DNA of 64,000 bases from Spirosoma profusum (GCF_014699005.1 NZ_JACWZY010000007.1:62001-126000); one strand, 5' to 3'. Positions 1 through 9,575 are shown, numbered from the stretch's first letter. Notes: a model not told the origin generated them from the sequence alone. Translations and numbers: made by a program.

Positions 1-30
1 CAGGTTATTGTGGAAAATGTAAAATGAAGA

Positions 31-91
31 ATGAGCGATGAGTTGGTTGACACCAGCAATTATTAAGTGCGTCAGCAAACTCATCGCTCAT
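31..91. repeat. Intergenic inverted repeat before the tssG-like gene
   Basis: Fourteen bases at 31-44 (ATGAGCGATGAGTT) are perfectly complementary to 78-91. The preceding A/T-rich stretch at 8-30 resembles the AATGTAAAATG-type words in the hairpins before porU and purD. The right arm ends 17 bp before the ATG at 109, so a longer reading frame from GTG 67 would begin inside the repeat. Confidence 0.7.
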
Positions 92-108
92 CACTAAAAT
101 TGAGCTTG

Positions 109-1041
109 ATGGAACTCCTGAACAACTACGCTGAACGCCTGAAACACCTGCCGTTTGACCTAAGGGCCGAGGTGATGCTGGCTGACATGCTTGACGATGG
201 AATTTCGTTCGATGAACTGATTCTGAATCCAATTGGTCCTCATAAACGAGCTTTTGGACGCGACATTGATAGTACCGAATGGATCGAATCACAGCGAAAG
301 GCGCAGCGGTGGTTGCAAATTAACCTGAATCGTAGTGGGCTGTATGACCTGTTGCCCGAAGGGGTTTTTCACCAGCCAACCACCGGCAAGACACTTACTG
401 ATAAGGAAGAAGTGTTGCGTGAAATGGACATTCAGCGTCAGCGGGAAGAAGCCTCACGTCGATTTTTTCTGCCAATTGAACAGGAGTTTCTGCGGCAACG
501 CGTCCGGATTGAGCAGGAAGAGCGCCAGTTTCTGAATACGGCCGACAATATTCCCGATGAGCTGATGGAGCGTTTCTGGACGCTCCCATCGTTTCTGACG
601 CCGATTCAGAAAAAACGTTTGCTGTTGCTGATCCCACTCATGCATCAACTGGCTGGAGACCTGAATGCCATGACAGCCTGTTTTGAGGAATTAATCGAGG
701 AGCGGGTAAGTCTGGCATTCGACGTAGCAGGCGGTACGTTGATTCAAGCCGACGTAGCACCGCTGGGGCAGTGGGAGCTAGGCGAAACGTCGCTGTTCGA
801 TGGATGGCTACCCAACGATGAACCTACATTATGCCTAACGATACGTATCGACCAAAACGAACGTATCGCAAACTATTTGCCAGGGCAACCCGGACGTCAG
901 TTCATTGAATGGCTAAGCGGCTATCTAGTCCCGTTGGATGTGAATTTTCGACTGGAGCTTGATACGTCGGCTATTGAGGATGCTTTTTTATTGGAAGATA
1001 ATGACCAATTCGGTCGACTGGATTTTAATACGTATGTATGA
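109..1041 (+). CDS. tssG: T6SS-iii baseplate protein, TssG-like
   Basis: A soluble protein of about 310 residues immediately upstream of tssK. The N-terminal half holds the segment GLYDLLPEGVFHQP, which is typical of T6SS baseplate wedge proteins, followed by a charged helical stretch around FFLPIEQEFLRQRVRIEQEE. TssG joins TssF and TssE in the wedge that connects the VgrG hub to the sheath. I assign TssG rather than TssF from its length and its position just before tssK; no unique motif settles it. I chose ATG 109 because the upstream in-frame GTG at 67 lies inside an inverted repeat. tssE and tssF are not in the window and are presumably further upstream. Confidence 0.68.
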   Translation: MELLNNYAERLKHLPFDLRAEVMLADMLDDGISFDELILNPIGPHKRAFGRDIDSTEWIESQRKAQRWLQINLNRSGLYDLLPEGVFHQPTTGKTLTDKEEVLREMDIQRQREEASRRFFLPIEQEFLRQRVRIEQEERQFLNTADNIPDELMERFWTLPSFLTPIQKKRLLLLIPLMHQLAGDLNAMTACFEELIEERVSLAFDVAGGTLIQADVAPLGQWELGETSLFDGWLPNDEPTLCLTIRIDQNERIANYLPGQPGRQFIEWLSGYLVPLDVNFRLELDTSAIEDAFLLEDNDQFGRLDFNTYV

Positions 1042-1100
1042 GGTATGATGTAGGATATATTACTTACGCGTGAATTACATCATATATCCTATATTTAACT
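1031..1100. repeat. Imperfect hairpin between the tssG-like gene and tssK
   Basis: The short gap holds TATGATGT and TAGGATAT on the left and ACATCATA and ATATCCTA on the right, giving an imperfect inverted repeat. The same words recur before the M20 peptidase (about 27120-27147) and purB (29986-30063). Confidence 0.5.
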
Positions 1101-1115
1101 AATAACCACTCTCTT

Positions 1116-2273
1116 ATGACTATTCCTGATCTCACCTACCTGCCAGTAAACTGGATTGACGGCATGAAAATCGCCCGGCGGCACTTCACCGAGTGGGAGA
1201 ACTTCATGCATGATCAACTGCGTGATAGTAACTCGCTCGGACTATCCCGATTTCGGTATGGAATCCTGCCCGCCGAAGGTGCGCTTGATATGCAGGTTCA
1301 GTGTGATTTCAATCAGCAAATTCGGGTACATCTTCGAAGCTGTCGCGGCATTACGCCCCACGGCGGACGTATCGATTACCATAATCCAGCCGAAGGTATT
1401 ACCTGCACTACGTCGTTTGCGGCTCTGGCCGAGACGTATGGCTTACAAACCGGCAAACCGCAGACATTCGACGTAGTACTCACAGTCGACCCCTTTAAAC
1501 GAGTTCCTGCCGGCGAGCCTGTTCTGACCGAAACACCTCCGCGTCATCCGTATACCCGACCCAATTATCAACTCAACGTAGTGCCTTCGGGGCAGGTACG
1601 TCCGGGCGAATTGAATTATCAACTGATTATCGGGCGGGTACGATATGGGAACGGTGAAGTGCAGCAGGATACGGATTATCTGCCCGCCTGCACCTCGATT
1701 CATAGTTTGCCGAAGCTCCAGCAATGGTATCAGCAATTTGGTAAACACCTCGAATCGCTGGAAACTAATGCGTATAAAATTTTGCAGAAGAGTAAGGAAC
1801 GTGACCTGAAAAATCCGCTTCAGAACAGCACCTTATTGATGGCTGAGCGGCTGGCTTTTACGTTGGGCGACATCAGTACGCGCTATAGCTGGATCATTCC
1901 GTACGAACCCCCTATCCAGATGATGGAACTGCTCATGCGGCCAGTACAGGCCATCCGCGTGGTGATGACCATGCTGAGTGGTCGTGAGCGTGAGGAATTT
2001 GTGGGGTACATCAGCGAGTGGGCCGACCTGACGCCGGGCGCGCTCGAAGCGCAGCTCAACGCTACGTTACAGCTACCGTATGAACATACTGAGCTAACAA
2101 AGCTGCTTACCGAAGTCGAAATGCTTTACCGAACCTTGTCAAACGTATTCTACAAACTGGCTCAGTTGGATTTTATCGGCAAACGGAAGGGACAAAACGT
2201 CTTCATTATTGAGCATGAAGTAAAGGAAACGCCACCCGAAAAACCTCGTTCGCGCTGGAGCCCACTTGGGTAA
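1116..2273 (+). CDS. tssK: T6SS baseplate protein TssK
   Basis: This 385-residue protein opens with the TssK signature region: the family pattern (V/I)xWxEGMFLxPQHF is represented by VNWIDGMKIARRHFTEWE at residues 11-28. TssK trimers connect the baseplate wedges to the trans-envelope complex. The length is slightly short of proteobacterial TssK (about 440) and fits the Bacteroidetes subtype. The last ~30 residues are charged and proline-rich and probably disordered. The gene follows the tssG-like gene after a 74 bp gap filled by an imperfect hairpin and precedes tssO by 130 bp. Confidence 0.88.
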   Translation: MTIPDLTYLPVNWIDGMKIARRHFTEWENFMHDQLRDSNSLGLSRFRYGILPAEGALDMQVQCDFNQQIRVHLRSCRGITPHGGRIDYHNPAEGITCTTSFAALAETYGLQTGKPQTFDVVLTVDPFKRVPAGEPVLTETPPRHPYTRPNYQLNVVPSGQVRPGELNYQLIIGRVRYGNGEVQQDTDYLPACTSIHSLPKLQQWYQQFGKHLESLETNAYKILQKSKERDLKNPLQNSTLLMAERLAFTLGDISTRYSWIIPYEPPIQMMELLMRPVQAIRVVMTMLSGREREEFVGYISEWADLTPGALEAQLNATLQLPYEHTELTKLLTEVEMLYRTLSNVFYKLAQLDFIGKRKGQNVFIIEHEVKETPPEKPRSRWSPLG

Positions 2274-2403
2274 TTACCGCTAAATAAGTGAACGTAAGTA
2301 TCTGTTTGAAAATACCTTAACATTGACTTCTTAAGTTTCTGGTTTCCTGTTACCGTAGTCAGTCAACTTGAAACCTGGAATTTAAAATAGTAACCCTCTA
2401 TCT

Positions 2404-3336
2404 ATGGAACCACTCAATAAACCCGAACGGCAGCAGGCTTTCAGTCGATTTATGGGCGTTTACTGCCTGTCACTCAGTGTACCAGTACTGGCGGTATATC
2501 TGCTTTTCAGCGCTCCCAACTACGTATTGAAGCAGGAAAACGCCCGACTTACCGAAACCCTCGCCGAACAAAACCAGAAACTGATGAAGCCGATGGACGC
2601 GGTAACGGCTAATATCAAAAACATACAAACCACCGATCAGGCGTATCTGAAGGCGACTGATATTGAAAGAGGAAGCCTGAAAACGCAGCTTTCGAGCCTT
2701 GAAAACGGTCTTCAGCAGCAGGTAAATGGCTTAAAAGCCGATACAGCTCAGCTACAACCTACCAATAAACAACTATCGAGTGGCCTCATCAGTGCGTACG
2801 ATGCTGTGCTGACGTATCGCAATAACATTAGCTATCTGCGCGATGTGATGGAGAAAAAAGGCATTGATGCCAGCCAGATTGACAAGCTGACGGCGGCCCT
2901 TCTTCAGGCTCGGCAGGAAAATGAAATGCTGAAACTACTGGCCGCAAAAACGGCAGCAGCCCCTGCCGCAGCTCCTGCTGCCGCGCCATCGGGGGGAGGA
3001 GGCCCAAATTATTTGTCTCAGTTTCAGGAGTGCACAAGGAAAATGGTTGACGCCCAAAGTCGTATCAATGAACTAACGGCACAGCTTAAAGCGGCTGGCA
3101 GTGCCCCTGCGCCAACGGTAGCTGCTCCGACGGTAGCGGGTGTTTCGCGGTCTGATGTTGAAATGGATATCGTAGACCGTTGCGAGAAAAAAGCGGATGC
3201 TACCAACCGACCACCACTCTGGCGACGGCCGCTCTATGAATTTGCTGTCGAAACGCTTGAAAAAAATACTCGGCCCGATGCTCAGCAACGTATCACGGCC
3301 ATCAATGCCAAACTCCGTCGGTTAGGCTCTGATTGA
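2404..3336 (+). CDS. tssO: T6SS-iii membrane protein TssO
   Basis: The N terminus (LNKPERQQAFSRF then a single hydrophobic span at about residues 18-37) matches TssO, a subunit specific to Bacteroidetes T6SS-iii thought to contribute to the membrane complex that replaces TssJLM. After the membrane span come a long predicted coiled coil (about residues 40-185), an Ala/Pro/Gly-rich linker (about 186-205) and a C-terminal helical domain. At 310 residues it is longer than the TssO proteins I recall, mainly through the coiled coil and linker. Topology is probably one N-terminal anchor with a periplasmic body. It lies 41 bp upstream of clpV. Confidence 0.75.
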   Translation: MEPLNKPERQQAFSRFMGVYCLSLSVPVLAVYLLFSAPNYVLKQENARLTETLAEQNQKLMKPMDAVTANIKNIQTTDQAYLKATDIERGSLKTQLSSLENGLQQQVNGLKADTAQLQPTNKQLSSGLISAYDAVLTYRNNISYLRDVMEKKGIDASQIDKLTAALLQARQENEMLKLLAAKTAAAPAAAPAAAPSGGGGPNYLSQFQECTRKMVDAQSRINELTAQLKAAGSAPAPTVAAPTVAGVSRSDVEMDIVDRCEKKADATNRPPLWRRPLYEFAVETLEKNTRPDAQQRITAINAKLRRLGSD

Positions 3337-3377
3337 TTATTGATAACCCATGACCAATTCCTAAATTCCTTACTCCG

Positions 3378-5909
3378 ATGGCATACACGGAAGACGTAAA
3401 ACGGGCGATTCAGATTGCTCAGGCCCTTTCGAAGGAGTACCAGAACGAAATGTTTGCACCGGCTCATTTGCTTATGGGGCTGTTGCACAATGAGATAGGG
3501 CTGGCATCCTGGCTGGGTGTTCTCGGACAGGACGTACCGTACCTGCGTGAGTGGGCAGAGGTACGTATTGAAGCCAGTCCGAAATCAAGTCGTCTGTCCA
3601 CCAATCCGCCGGGTGATGAACTGGTGAAAACGGCGATGGAACTGGCCGACCTGGTAGCCTTGCAGTTAGGAAAATCCCAAACCGATCCGGTTTGTGTGCT
3701 GGCGGCTCTGCTCAAACCGGGCGTTGGTTTCACGGCCGAACAATTAAAAAGTTTTCCGCTGACCCAGGCTGAACTCATGCAGGCAGCTCTGGCCGACGCC
3801 GACGTGCAAACCGCCGTTGCGCCTGAGAGTAAGGAGAGTGGTCAGCGTCCAGCCAACGTATCGTCAGGGGCAGCTGGGCAGGCGTTGCTACGTTACTGCG
3901 TCGACAAAACGGCGATGGCTGCTGAAGGTCGTTTAGATCCTATTCTGGGTCGTGACCGAGAAGTGCGGATGATGACCGAAACGCTGGGGAGACGTACCAA
4001 ACCGAACGTTATTCTAGTGGGCGAACCGGGTGTTGGGAAAACAGCGTTGGCCGATGGTTTTGCGTTAAACATTGTAGCTCGGCAAGTTCCTGATCATTTG
4101 AAAAATGCCCGCCTGCTTGAACTTGACTTGGGCGCACTGGTCGCTGGAGCGTCTTACAAAGGCGAGGTAGAGGATCGGCTTAAGAGCATTTTGAAGGAGT
4201 TGAAGCAGGATGCTAAAATCATTCTGTTCATCGACGAAATTCATCAGCTTCTCGATAGTCGGGGACCGTTGGGTACGGGCGTAGCGAACCTGCTCAAACC
4301 TGAACTTGCCAAAGGAAACCTGACGGTTATTGGCGCTACTACGTTGGACGAATACCGGAAATACATTGAAACCGATGAAGCTTTTAGTCGCCGGTTCGAT
4401 GTGCTACGTGTGGAGGAACCCGATGTCGATACGGCCATTCGAATGGCGCAGCGCCTGGTGCCATTCTACGAAAATCACCATCAGCTTACCGTTGGGACCG
4501 ATGCTGTGGCCGAAGCGGTTATTCTGGCCAAACGCTACAGCCGAAATCGACGCTTACCCGATGCCGCCGTCGATCTGCTTGACCGAACGTTGTCGGCGGT
4601 ACGTATGATCAGCGAACGTACTCCTGCGGAGGTGACGCAACTGACGGAGCAACTTGATCAGCTAGTGTCTACAAATACGGATACGCTACGTGAACTGCGT
4701 TATCTGTATCAGGAACTGGAAGCCAAAATCAGCCCGATTCTGCTGGCAAATTTAAGTGCGGATGACGTAGCAGATGAAGAATCGAAGGAGGATCCTTTTG
4801 AATCAGCATCGGGCCTGACGGATCATATTCGCGAAACGTTACGTCGACTTTCTGACCTGACAACGACGGCCAAGACTACTGTGGACCGCCACGACGTAGC
4901 GGCTGTGATTTCTCATAAAACCGGTATTCCGCTGGGTAAAATTCAAAGTCAGGAGCGCGACAAATTGCTGGCGATGGATGAAATATTGAAACAACGGGTC
5001 ATCGGTCAGGATCATGCCGTGAAGGCCGTGGCCGATGCTATTCTGGAAGCACGTTCCGGTTTGACGAAAGCAGGACAACCCATTGGATCTTTCTTCCTGC
5101 TGGGACCAACCGGAACCGGGAAAACCGAACTAGCGAAATCCCTGGCCGATTTTCTGTTCAACGATGAGTCGTTTCTAATTCGGTTCGACATGTCGGAGTT
5201 CAAGGAGGAGCATTCGGCGGCTTTACTGTACGGCGCTCCTCCGGGCTACGTTGGGTACGAGGAAGGCGGTTTGCTGGTGAACAAAATCCGCGAGAAACCC
5301 TACTCGGTCGTGCTCTTCGATGAAATTGAAAAAGCACACCCATCGGTATTCGACATCTTTCTGCAAATTCTGGACGAAGGCCGTCTGCACGACCGGCTCG
5401 GCAAAGAAGGCGACTTCTCGGACGCCGTTGTACTATTCACATCGAACATTGGCAGTCAATTGGTTATCCAGCGTTTTGGTGAAGGAAAAATTCCTTCCAA
5501 TACAGAATTGATGGAAACCATGAGTCGCCACTTCCGACCAGAGTTTTTGGCGCGTCTGACAGAGATTGTGCCTTTTGCGCCGATTTCGGAAGAAAACGCT
5601 GTTCGAATTTTTAACCTGCACCTGCGTGGCCTGACCGACCAACTGGTCAAACAAGGCATTACACTCGATTTAACGCCCGACGTACGGCGGCATCTGGCAC
5701 TTTCAGGATTTACGCCCCAATACGGCGCCCGGCAGCTAAAAGGCGTGATTCGGAATCAACTACGTCGCCCAATTTCGCGGATGATTGTTGGGGGCGAGGT
5801 TACGAAGGGAACGACGATTCATGTCGGGCTGGAAAATGACGAATTGATTTGGTCGATTACCCACGAAGAAACTAAACAACCCGCCGACGTATCGGCTCAA
5901 CCCGCCTAA
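3378..5909 (+). CDS. clpV: T6SS sheath-disassembly ATPase ClpV/TssH
   Basis: This 843-residue Clp/Hsp100 ATPase has an N-terminal Clp repeat domain (about 1-150) and two AAA+ modules. Walker A motifs are GEPGVGKT near residue 214 and GPTGTGKT near 575. Walker B motifs are FIDEIH near 284 and LFDEIEKAHP near 647. ClpV extracts contracted TssB/TssC sheath for recycling. It is distinguished from housekeeping ClpB by its position among tss genes, a reduced middle region and a divergent N domain. The stop codon is 3 bp from the PAAR start, so the two are very probably co-translated. Confidence 0.93.
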   Translation: MAYTEDVKRAIQIAQALSKEYQNEMFAPAHLLMGLLHNEIGLASWLGVLGQDVPYLREWAEVRIEASPKSSRLSTNPPGDELVKTAMELADLVALQLGKSQTDPVCVLAALLKPGVGFTAEQLKSFPLTQAELMQAALADADVQTAVAPESKESGQRPANVSSGAAGQALLRYCVDKTAMAAEGRLDPILGRDREVRMMTETLGRRTKPNVILVGEPGVGKTALADGFALNIVARQVPDHLKNARLLELDLGALVAGASYKGEVEDRLKSILKELKQDAKIILFIDEIHQLLDSRGPLGTGVANLLKPELAKGNLTVIGATTLDEYRKYIETDEAFSRRFDVLRVEEPDVDTAIRMAQRLVPFYENHHQLTVGTDAVAEAVILAKRYSRNRRLPDAAVDLLDRTLSAVRMISERTPAEVTQLTEQLDQLVSTNTDTLRELRYLYQELEAKISPILLANLSADDVADEESKEDPFESASGLTDHIRETLRRLSDLTTTAKTTVDRHDVAAVISHKTGIPLGKIQSQERDKLLAMDEILKQRVIGQDHAVKAVADAILEARSGLTKAGQPIGSFFLLGPTGTGKTELAKSLADFLFNDESFLIRFDMSEFKEEHSAALLYGAPPGYVGYEEGGLLVNKIREKPYSVVLFDEIEKAHPSVFDIFLQILDEGRLHDRLGKEGDFSDAVVLFTSNIGSQLVIQRFGEGKIPSNTELMETMSRHFRPEFLARLTEIVPFAPISEENAVRIFNLHLRGLTDQLVKQGITLDLTPDVRRHLALSGFTPQYGARQLKGVIRNQLRRPISRMIVGGEVTKGTTIHVGLENDELIWSITHEETKQPADVSAQPA

Positions 5910-5912
5910 GCT

Positions 5913-6215
5913 ATGGGACAACCAGCCGCTCGATTAACAGATATGCACGTTTGCCCGATGCAAACGCCCGCCGTTGTTCCCATTCCGCACGTTGGTGGCC
6001 CTATTACGGGACCGGGTATGCCGACGGTGCTCATTGGCGGTATACCCGCAGCCGTCATGGGCGATATGTGTGTCTGTGTCGGCCCTCCCGACGTGATTGT
6101 AAAAGGGTCTGCTACGGTGATGATCGGCGGAAAACCAGCCGCTCGCCTGGGTGATACGACGGCTCACGGAGGTAGCATCGTAGCGGGTTTCCCCACCGTA
6201 ATGATCGGAGGGTAA
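5913..6215 (+). CDS. PAAR-domain spike tip protein
   Basis: A compact 100-residue PAAR protein that begins PAARLTD and repeats the module near residue 73 (KPAARLGD). It is rich in Gly/Pro with V(L/M)IGG turns at regular spacing, as expected for the cone that sharpens VgrG. No N- or C-terminal effector extension is present, so it is a bare tip. It starts 3 bp after clpV and ends on GG. It is encoded several kilobases from vgrG but within the same run of plus-strand tss genes. Confidence 0.93.
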   Translation: MGQPAARLTDMHVCPMQTPAVVPIPHVGGPITGPGMPTVLIGGIPAAVMGDMCVCVGPPDVIVKGSATVMIGGKPAARLGDTTAHGGSIVAGFPTVMIGG

Positions 6216-6265
6216 AAGCTGAAACTACACAACGTATTAATTTATAACCACTTAACTAATAGATT

Positions 6266-6712
6266 ATGTTCGACTATGGAATTGGTGGACAGGAGCGTAA
6301 GCTCAACGTCAGCGAGAGTATCGTTGACATCCCCCAGAACAAAACCCTGCTCATTGAGAAATTAACGTCTGATCCTCCAGTTCGTCCGGAAGTAGTTGAA
6401 GGACTCAAAACAGTGGGCGAAGTGTTTGCCCATTTCCGGCCCGAACAGGAAGTGGAATTCGACACTGAAGACGGAAGCACCATCAGCGAAACCCTGCGCT
6501 TTAACTCGCTCGCCGATTTTGGTAAAAAAGGCGTCATTGCCCAAAGCGAATACCTACAGCAACTGAACATGACCTTCGAAGATTTTCAGCGATACGTCCG
6601 GCAACTGAAGTCGAACAAAATTCTGAAAACAATGCTCGAAAATCCCGATGGGAAAGCCGCTTACGTAGCAGCCATTCAGGCCATGATCCGCGAACTGGAA
6701 GAGGTACAATAA
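6266..6712 (+). CDS. tssB: T6SS contractile sheath small subunit TssB
   Basis: This 148-residue protein matches TssB/VipA in length and architecture. It has a conserved acidic and aromatic middle (VEFDTEDGS ... LRFNSLADFGKKGVIAQS) and a helical C-terminal half ending in IRELEEV. TssB pairs with TssC to form the contractile sheath. It starts 50 bp after the PAAR gene and is followed by tssC after 71 bp, the conserved order. Confidence 0.92.
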   Translation: MFDYGIGGQERKLNVSESIVDIPQNKTLLIEKLTSDPPVRPEVVEGLKTVGEVFAHFRPEQEVEFDTEDGSTISETLRFNSLADFGKKGVIAQSEYLQQLNMTFEDFQRYVRQLKSNKILKTMLENPDGKAAYVAAIQAMIRELEEVQ

Positions 6713-6783
6713 AACTGTTCCATGTTTTTGCAACAGCGACTTGGAATTTGACACATGGAGTTTAGAACCCGAAACATCAAAAT

Positions 6784-8145
6784 ATGGAAGCTCAGGACAA
6801 ACCATTAAAAACAGGCGAAAAATTCGCTGAAGATATACCCTCGCTTGACGCGAGTACTACTAAACTGGCTAAATACGGTGGCTTTGCCATTCTAGAAACT
6901 ACGATTGAGGGCGTTCAGAACCTGAATCCGGAGAAAAAAGCCCGTAAAAAAATATTTCTGACTGAACAGGGCAAAGAACATGAACGTAGCGAACTGAAAA
7001 AGCGGCTCAACCTGATGCTCGAATTGCTGACCGGGGCCGATAACGTAGCAGATCTGGTGCAGACGGCACAGGAAAAAGCCGATGGCGCTCAGACGCTTCT
7101 GTCCGAAAACTTACGTCGGGCGTTTGAGGCTAGTCGTGGACTGGAGCAGTCGTACCGGTCGGTAGCTAGTTTCTATGCAAACACCGATCAGGATAAAGTG
7201 AAGAACGTCAACATCATGAATGCTGAGCCGGACCAGATGACCGACCTCGACAATACGTTGTTCATTGATGCTGTGGCCGAAGAGTTTGCCCGCAACTACG
7301 ACCGTCTCGACCTGCGCGACAGTTATTCATTACTGGTTATGCCTGGCTATCTGGGTAAGAAAAAGGTAGTGGATAAGTGGGCGCAGATAGCGCATAAAAA
7401 CAAGGTGATGATGGTGACGGATTTTCAGCACCTCGACGCACCGGACGACGTAGTAGACCTTTTCGAATCGGCTGATTTGACGGGGGGGGATGCTTACCTT
7501 TCGAACGTAATGATGACCTGCAACTGGCTGGCCGGACGTGGTCGCCATCAGGACGTAGGAGAAGAAGAGGACCTCTACGTACCAGGGTCGGGCGCGCTGG
7601 CAGGAAAACTCTATGCTACTGTCATGTCGCAGGTATCGGCTGGCCGCAAGCATGGAGCACTCAATGAAGCCGATGGTGTGCGGTTTCCGCTGAAGAAAAG
7701 CGAAATCGCTACGTTGGAAAAAATGGGTCTGATTCCGATGGTCAACGAATACGGAAAGGTGATGCCGTTCTCGGCCAAAACGCTTTTCAACGGCGACAAT
7801 CTTGGGCTTCAGACGTATTCGGTGGTACGTGTCTTCGATTATATCACAAAGGTGTTGATTGACTTCCTGAACCGCCGGGCGTTCGAGAATTTCAATTTTA
7901 ACACACGTACCGACATTCAGAAGCAGATTGTTAAGTTCCTGGATAGCGTAACGGGACCGGGTAAACTCATCGAGAAGTTCAAATTGCTACGTTTCGAGCA
8001 GGACCCGCAGCAGAAAGACCGCATTTACCTCGACATCCATATGGTGCCGTATTTTCCGGCTAAAACGTTCCTGCTTAAACTCGACGGGCAGAAGGGCGAC
8101 GACCCCGATACGGCCCAGTGGCGAGCCGATTATAACCAGCAATAA
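6784..8145 (+). CDS. tssC: T6SS contractile sheath large subunit TssC
   Basis: This 453-residue protein fits TssC/VipB. The first ~150 residues are charged and helical (the part that pairs with TssB), followed by the conserved core with VMPGYLGKKKVVDKW, NVMMTCNWLAGRG and FLDSVTGPGKLI. Bacteroidetes TssC is somewhat divergent from the proteobacterial form but has the same length. It follows tssB and precedes the first hcp by 32 bp. Confidence 0.92.
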   Translation: MEAQDKPLKTGEKFAEDIPSLDASTTKLAKYGGFAILETTIEGVQNLNPEKKARKKIFLTEQGKEHERSELKKRLNLMLELLTGADNVADLVQTAQEKADGAQTLLSENLRRAFEASRGLEQSYRSVASFYANTDQDKVKNVNIMNAEPDQMTDLDNTLFIDAVAEEFARNYDRLDLRDSYSLLVMPGYLGKKKVVDKWAQIAHKNKVMMVTDFQHLDAPDDVVDLFESADLTGGDAYLSNVMMTCNWLAGRGRHQDVGEEEDLYVPGSGALAGKLYATVMSQVSAGRKHGALNEADGVRFPLKKSEIATLEKMGLIPMVNEYGKVMPFSAKTLFNGDNLGLQTYSVVRVFDYITKVLIDFLNRRAFENFNFNTRTDIQKQIVKFLDSVTGPGKLIEKFKLLRFEQDPQQKDRIYLDIHMVPYFPAKTFLLKLDGQKGDDPDTAQWRADYNQQ

Positions 8146-8177
8146 TCAATTCTTACACCTTTTAACATAGATACATC

Positions 8178-8564
8178 ATGGCTTCATATCGTGCTGAATT
8201 GGAAATAGATGGTGGAGACCCTCTTCCGATAAAACGACTCTTTTTTACAGCTACCCGAAAACGGGATGCTAATGGTAGACCCGCTTCGTCAACGAGCTGG
8301 CGTGTGCTTGTGGCCCTCGATACTGCCGAAGATAACACCTTTACGCAGTGGATGATAGACCCTAAAAGTCAGAAGGACGTAACGGTTAAGTATCGCAATA
8401 TTGAAGACGATTCAGTGTTGAAGCAGTGGGAACTGAAAAAGGCATATTGCTATGGCATGAAAGAATCGTTTGTGGGAGATGCTATGTTCATGGTGACTGA
8501 TTTGCTGGTAGCCGGTCAGGAAGTGACAAATGGGAATGCGACCTTAAAATATGAGTGGAAATAA
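8178..8564 (+). CDS. tssD: T6SS tube protein Hcp/TssD, paralogue 1
   Basis: A 128-residue Hcp-like protein with the Bacteroidetes TssD layout: an N-terminal strand (YRAELEIDGG), the DANGRPAS loop, the FTQWMIDPKSQKDV segment, the KKAYCYGMKESF segment and a last strand ending ATLKYEW. Hcp hexamers stack to form the expelled tube. This copy has standard length with no insertion and lies closest to tssB and tssC, so it is the likely structural tube subunit. The TACGT/ACGTA word common in neighbouring genes is sparse in hcp1 and hcp2. Confidence 0.9.
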   Translation: MASYRAELEIDGGDPLPIKRLFFTATRKRDANGRPASSTSWRVLVALDTAEDNTFTQWMIDPKSQKDVTVKYRNIEDDSVLKQWELKKAYCYGMKESFVGDAMFMVTDLLVAGQEVTNGNATLKYEWK

Positions 8565-8591
8565 TTATTCACGGCTTTAAACCAACTAGTC

Positions 8592-9128
8592 ATGGCATAC
8601 GATGCAACCTTATCCGTCGCTGGAAATGATATACCCGTGTTTGAATTTTATATAAGTCTTTCACAGGGGCACGATAACCAGGGAAAGCCAGCTTCGAGCG
8701 TATTTACCGGCGATATTTTTATCATCGCGGAAGGGGGAAACGACCTTTTTTTTGAATGGGTTTGCGACCAGACCCGGATGGAAAGCGGGAAGTTAAAAGT
8801 AATGCAAACCGATCAGCAGTCGACGTTCGTGGAATATGCGTTCGAAAAAGCGTTTGTTACCGACATATCTGAAAGTTTTGTCTACAGTAACGATATCCAG
8901 AACGAGTTCAACCGAGTCTCTGTCGACGAAGGGGAAAGTAACCTGGGCATGTTGGTATACAATCAGGCTCGTGAAAAGGCGGGTGATTTCCAGCCTTTAA
9001 TGAGTGCCTATCGGAAAACACGCGACTTCCAGCGACGTACCGGAAACGCTTTCTGCATATTTTTTTCACTCTCCTGTGAGAAAATCAGAATCCGGGATAT
9101 AGAACACCAAAATCTGTGGGGGAAATAG
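8592..9128 (+). CDS. T6SS Hcp/TssD, paralogue 2 with an internal insertion
   Basis: A 178-residue Hcp relative. The first ~105 residues follow the Hcp fold (DNQGKPAS loop, FFEWVCD, FEKAFVTDISESF). About 50 charged residues are then inserted (roughly 100-155, helical in character), after which the usual closing strand resumes (SCEKIRIRDIEHQNLW). The insertion lies where canonical TssD has only a short loop before its last strand. It could project into the lumen or outside the tube, or act as a small cargo or effector segment; that is inference. It starts 27 bp after paralogue 1 and is followed by a perfect 21 bp-stem hairpin. Confidence 0.8.
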   Translation: MAYDATLSVAGNDIPVFEFYISLSQGHDNQGKPASSVFTGDIFIIAEGGNDLFFEWVCDQTRMESGKLKVMQTDQQSTFVEYAFEKAFVTDISESFVYSNDIQNEFNRVSVDEGESNLGMLVYNQAREKAGDFQPLMSAYRKTRDFQRRTGNAFCIFFSLSCEKIRIRDIEHQNLWGK

Positions 9129-9131
9129 TCA

Positions 9132-9185
9132 GTTTAAAAGAATCCGCAATGAATTTCAATACGATCATTGCGGATTCTTTTAAAC
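9132..9185. terminator. Perfect 21 bp-stem hairpin between hcp2 and hcp3
   Basis: The arms at 9132-9152 and 9165-9185 are perfectly complementary over 21 bp around a 12-base loop. The stem starts 3 bp after the hcp2 stop and ends 18 bp before the hcp3 ATG, with A-rich and T-rich outer ends. It could be a terminator, an attenuator or an mRNA-stabilising structure within the hcp array. Confidence 0.8.
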
Positions 9186-9203
9186 GTATCAAACGCTTTT
9201 TAT

Positions 9204-9575
9204 ATGTCTTTTGAGGGAACCTTGAACGTCGATGGAACGGCGTATAATATAATCTGGATGTTGCTACGTATCATGCGTAACGAAAATGATCGGGGGCAAC
9301 CTTCCTCCCGCCCTGGCTGGGGGTTGTCTTTGAGCTTAGACGCTATGGATGATAGCGCCATTAAAAACTGGATGATTGACCCCCATATGCAGAAAGATGG
9401 AAAGGTTATCCTGAGCCGTATCGACGAATCGGCTACGTTTAAAGAAATCGAGTTTAAAAAGGCCTATTGTATAAACTATCAGGATGAATTTTTTGCGGAT
9501 ATGGATTACCTGAACACAACGATTTATATAGTTGGCGGAGAACTTACTATTAATAAGGCAACGCTACGGGTATAA
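9204..9575 (+). CDS. T6SS tube protein Hcp/TssD, paralogue 3
   Basis: About 123 residues from ATG 9204 (MSFEGTLNVDG); an earlier in-frame TTG lies inside the preceding hairpin and is unlikely. It has the Hcp hallmarks NDRGQPSS, IKNWMIDPHMQKDG, EFKKAYCINYQDEF and a final strand ITINKATLRV. No insertion is present, so like paralogue 1 it is plain tube-type. Perfect 21 bp-stem hairpins with 12-base loops flank it on both sides, which could give it separate transcript ends or expression. Confidence 0.85.
   Translation: MSFEGTLNVDGTAYNIIWMLLRIMRNENDRGQPSSRPGWGLSLSLDAMDDSAIKNWMIDPHMQKDGKVILSRIDESATFKEIEFKKAYCINYQDEFFADMDYLNTTIYIVGGELTINKATLRV

Noticed and set aside
67-108. Longer N terminus for the tssG-like gene from GTG 67
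   Set aside because: It lies inside an inverted repeat, and the family-like sequence starts at ATG 109.
3378-5909. Housekeeping ClpB disaggregase
   Set aside because: Gene context among tss genes and the adjacent PAAR gene favour ClpV.
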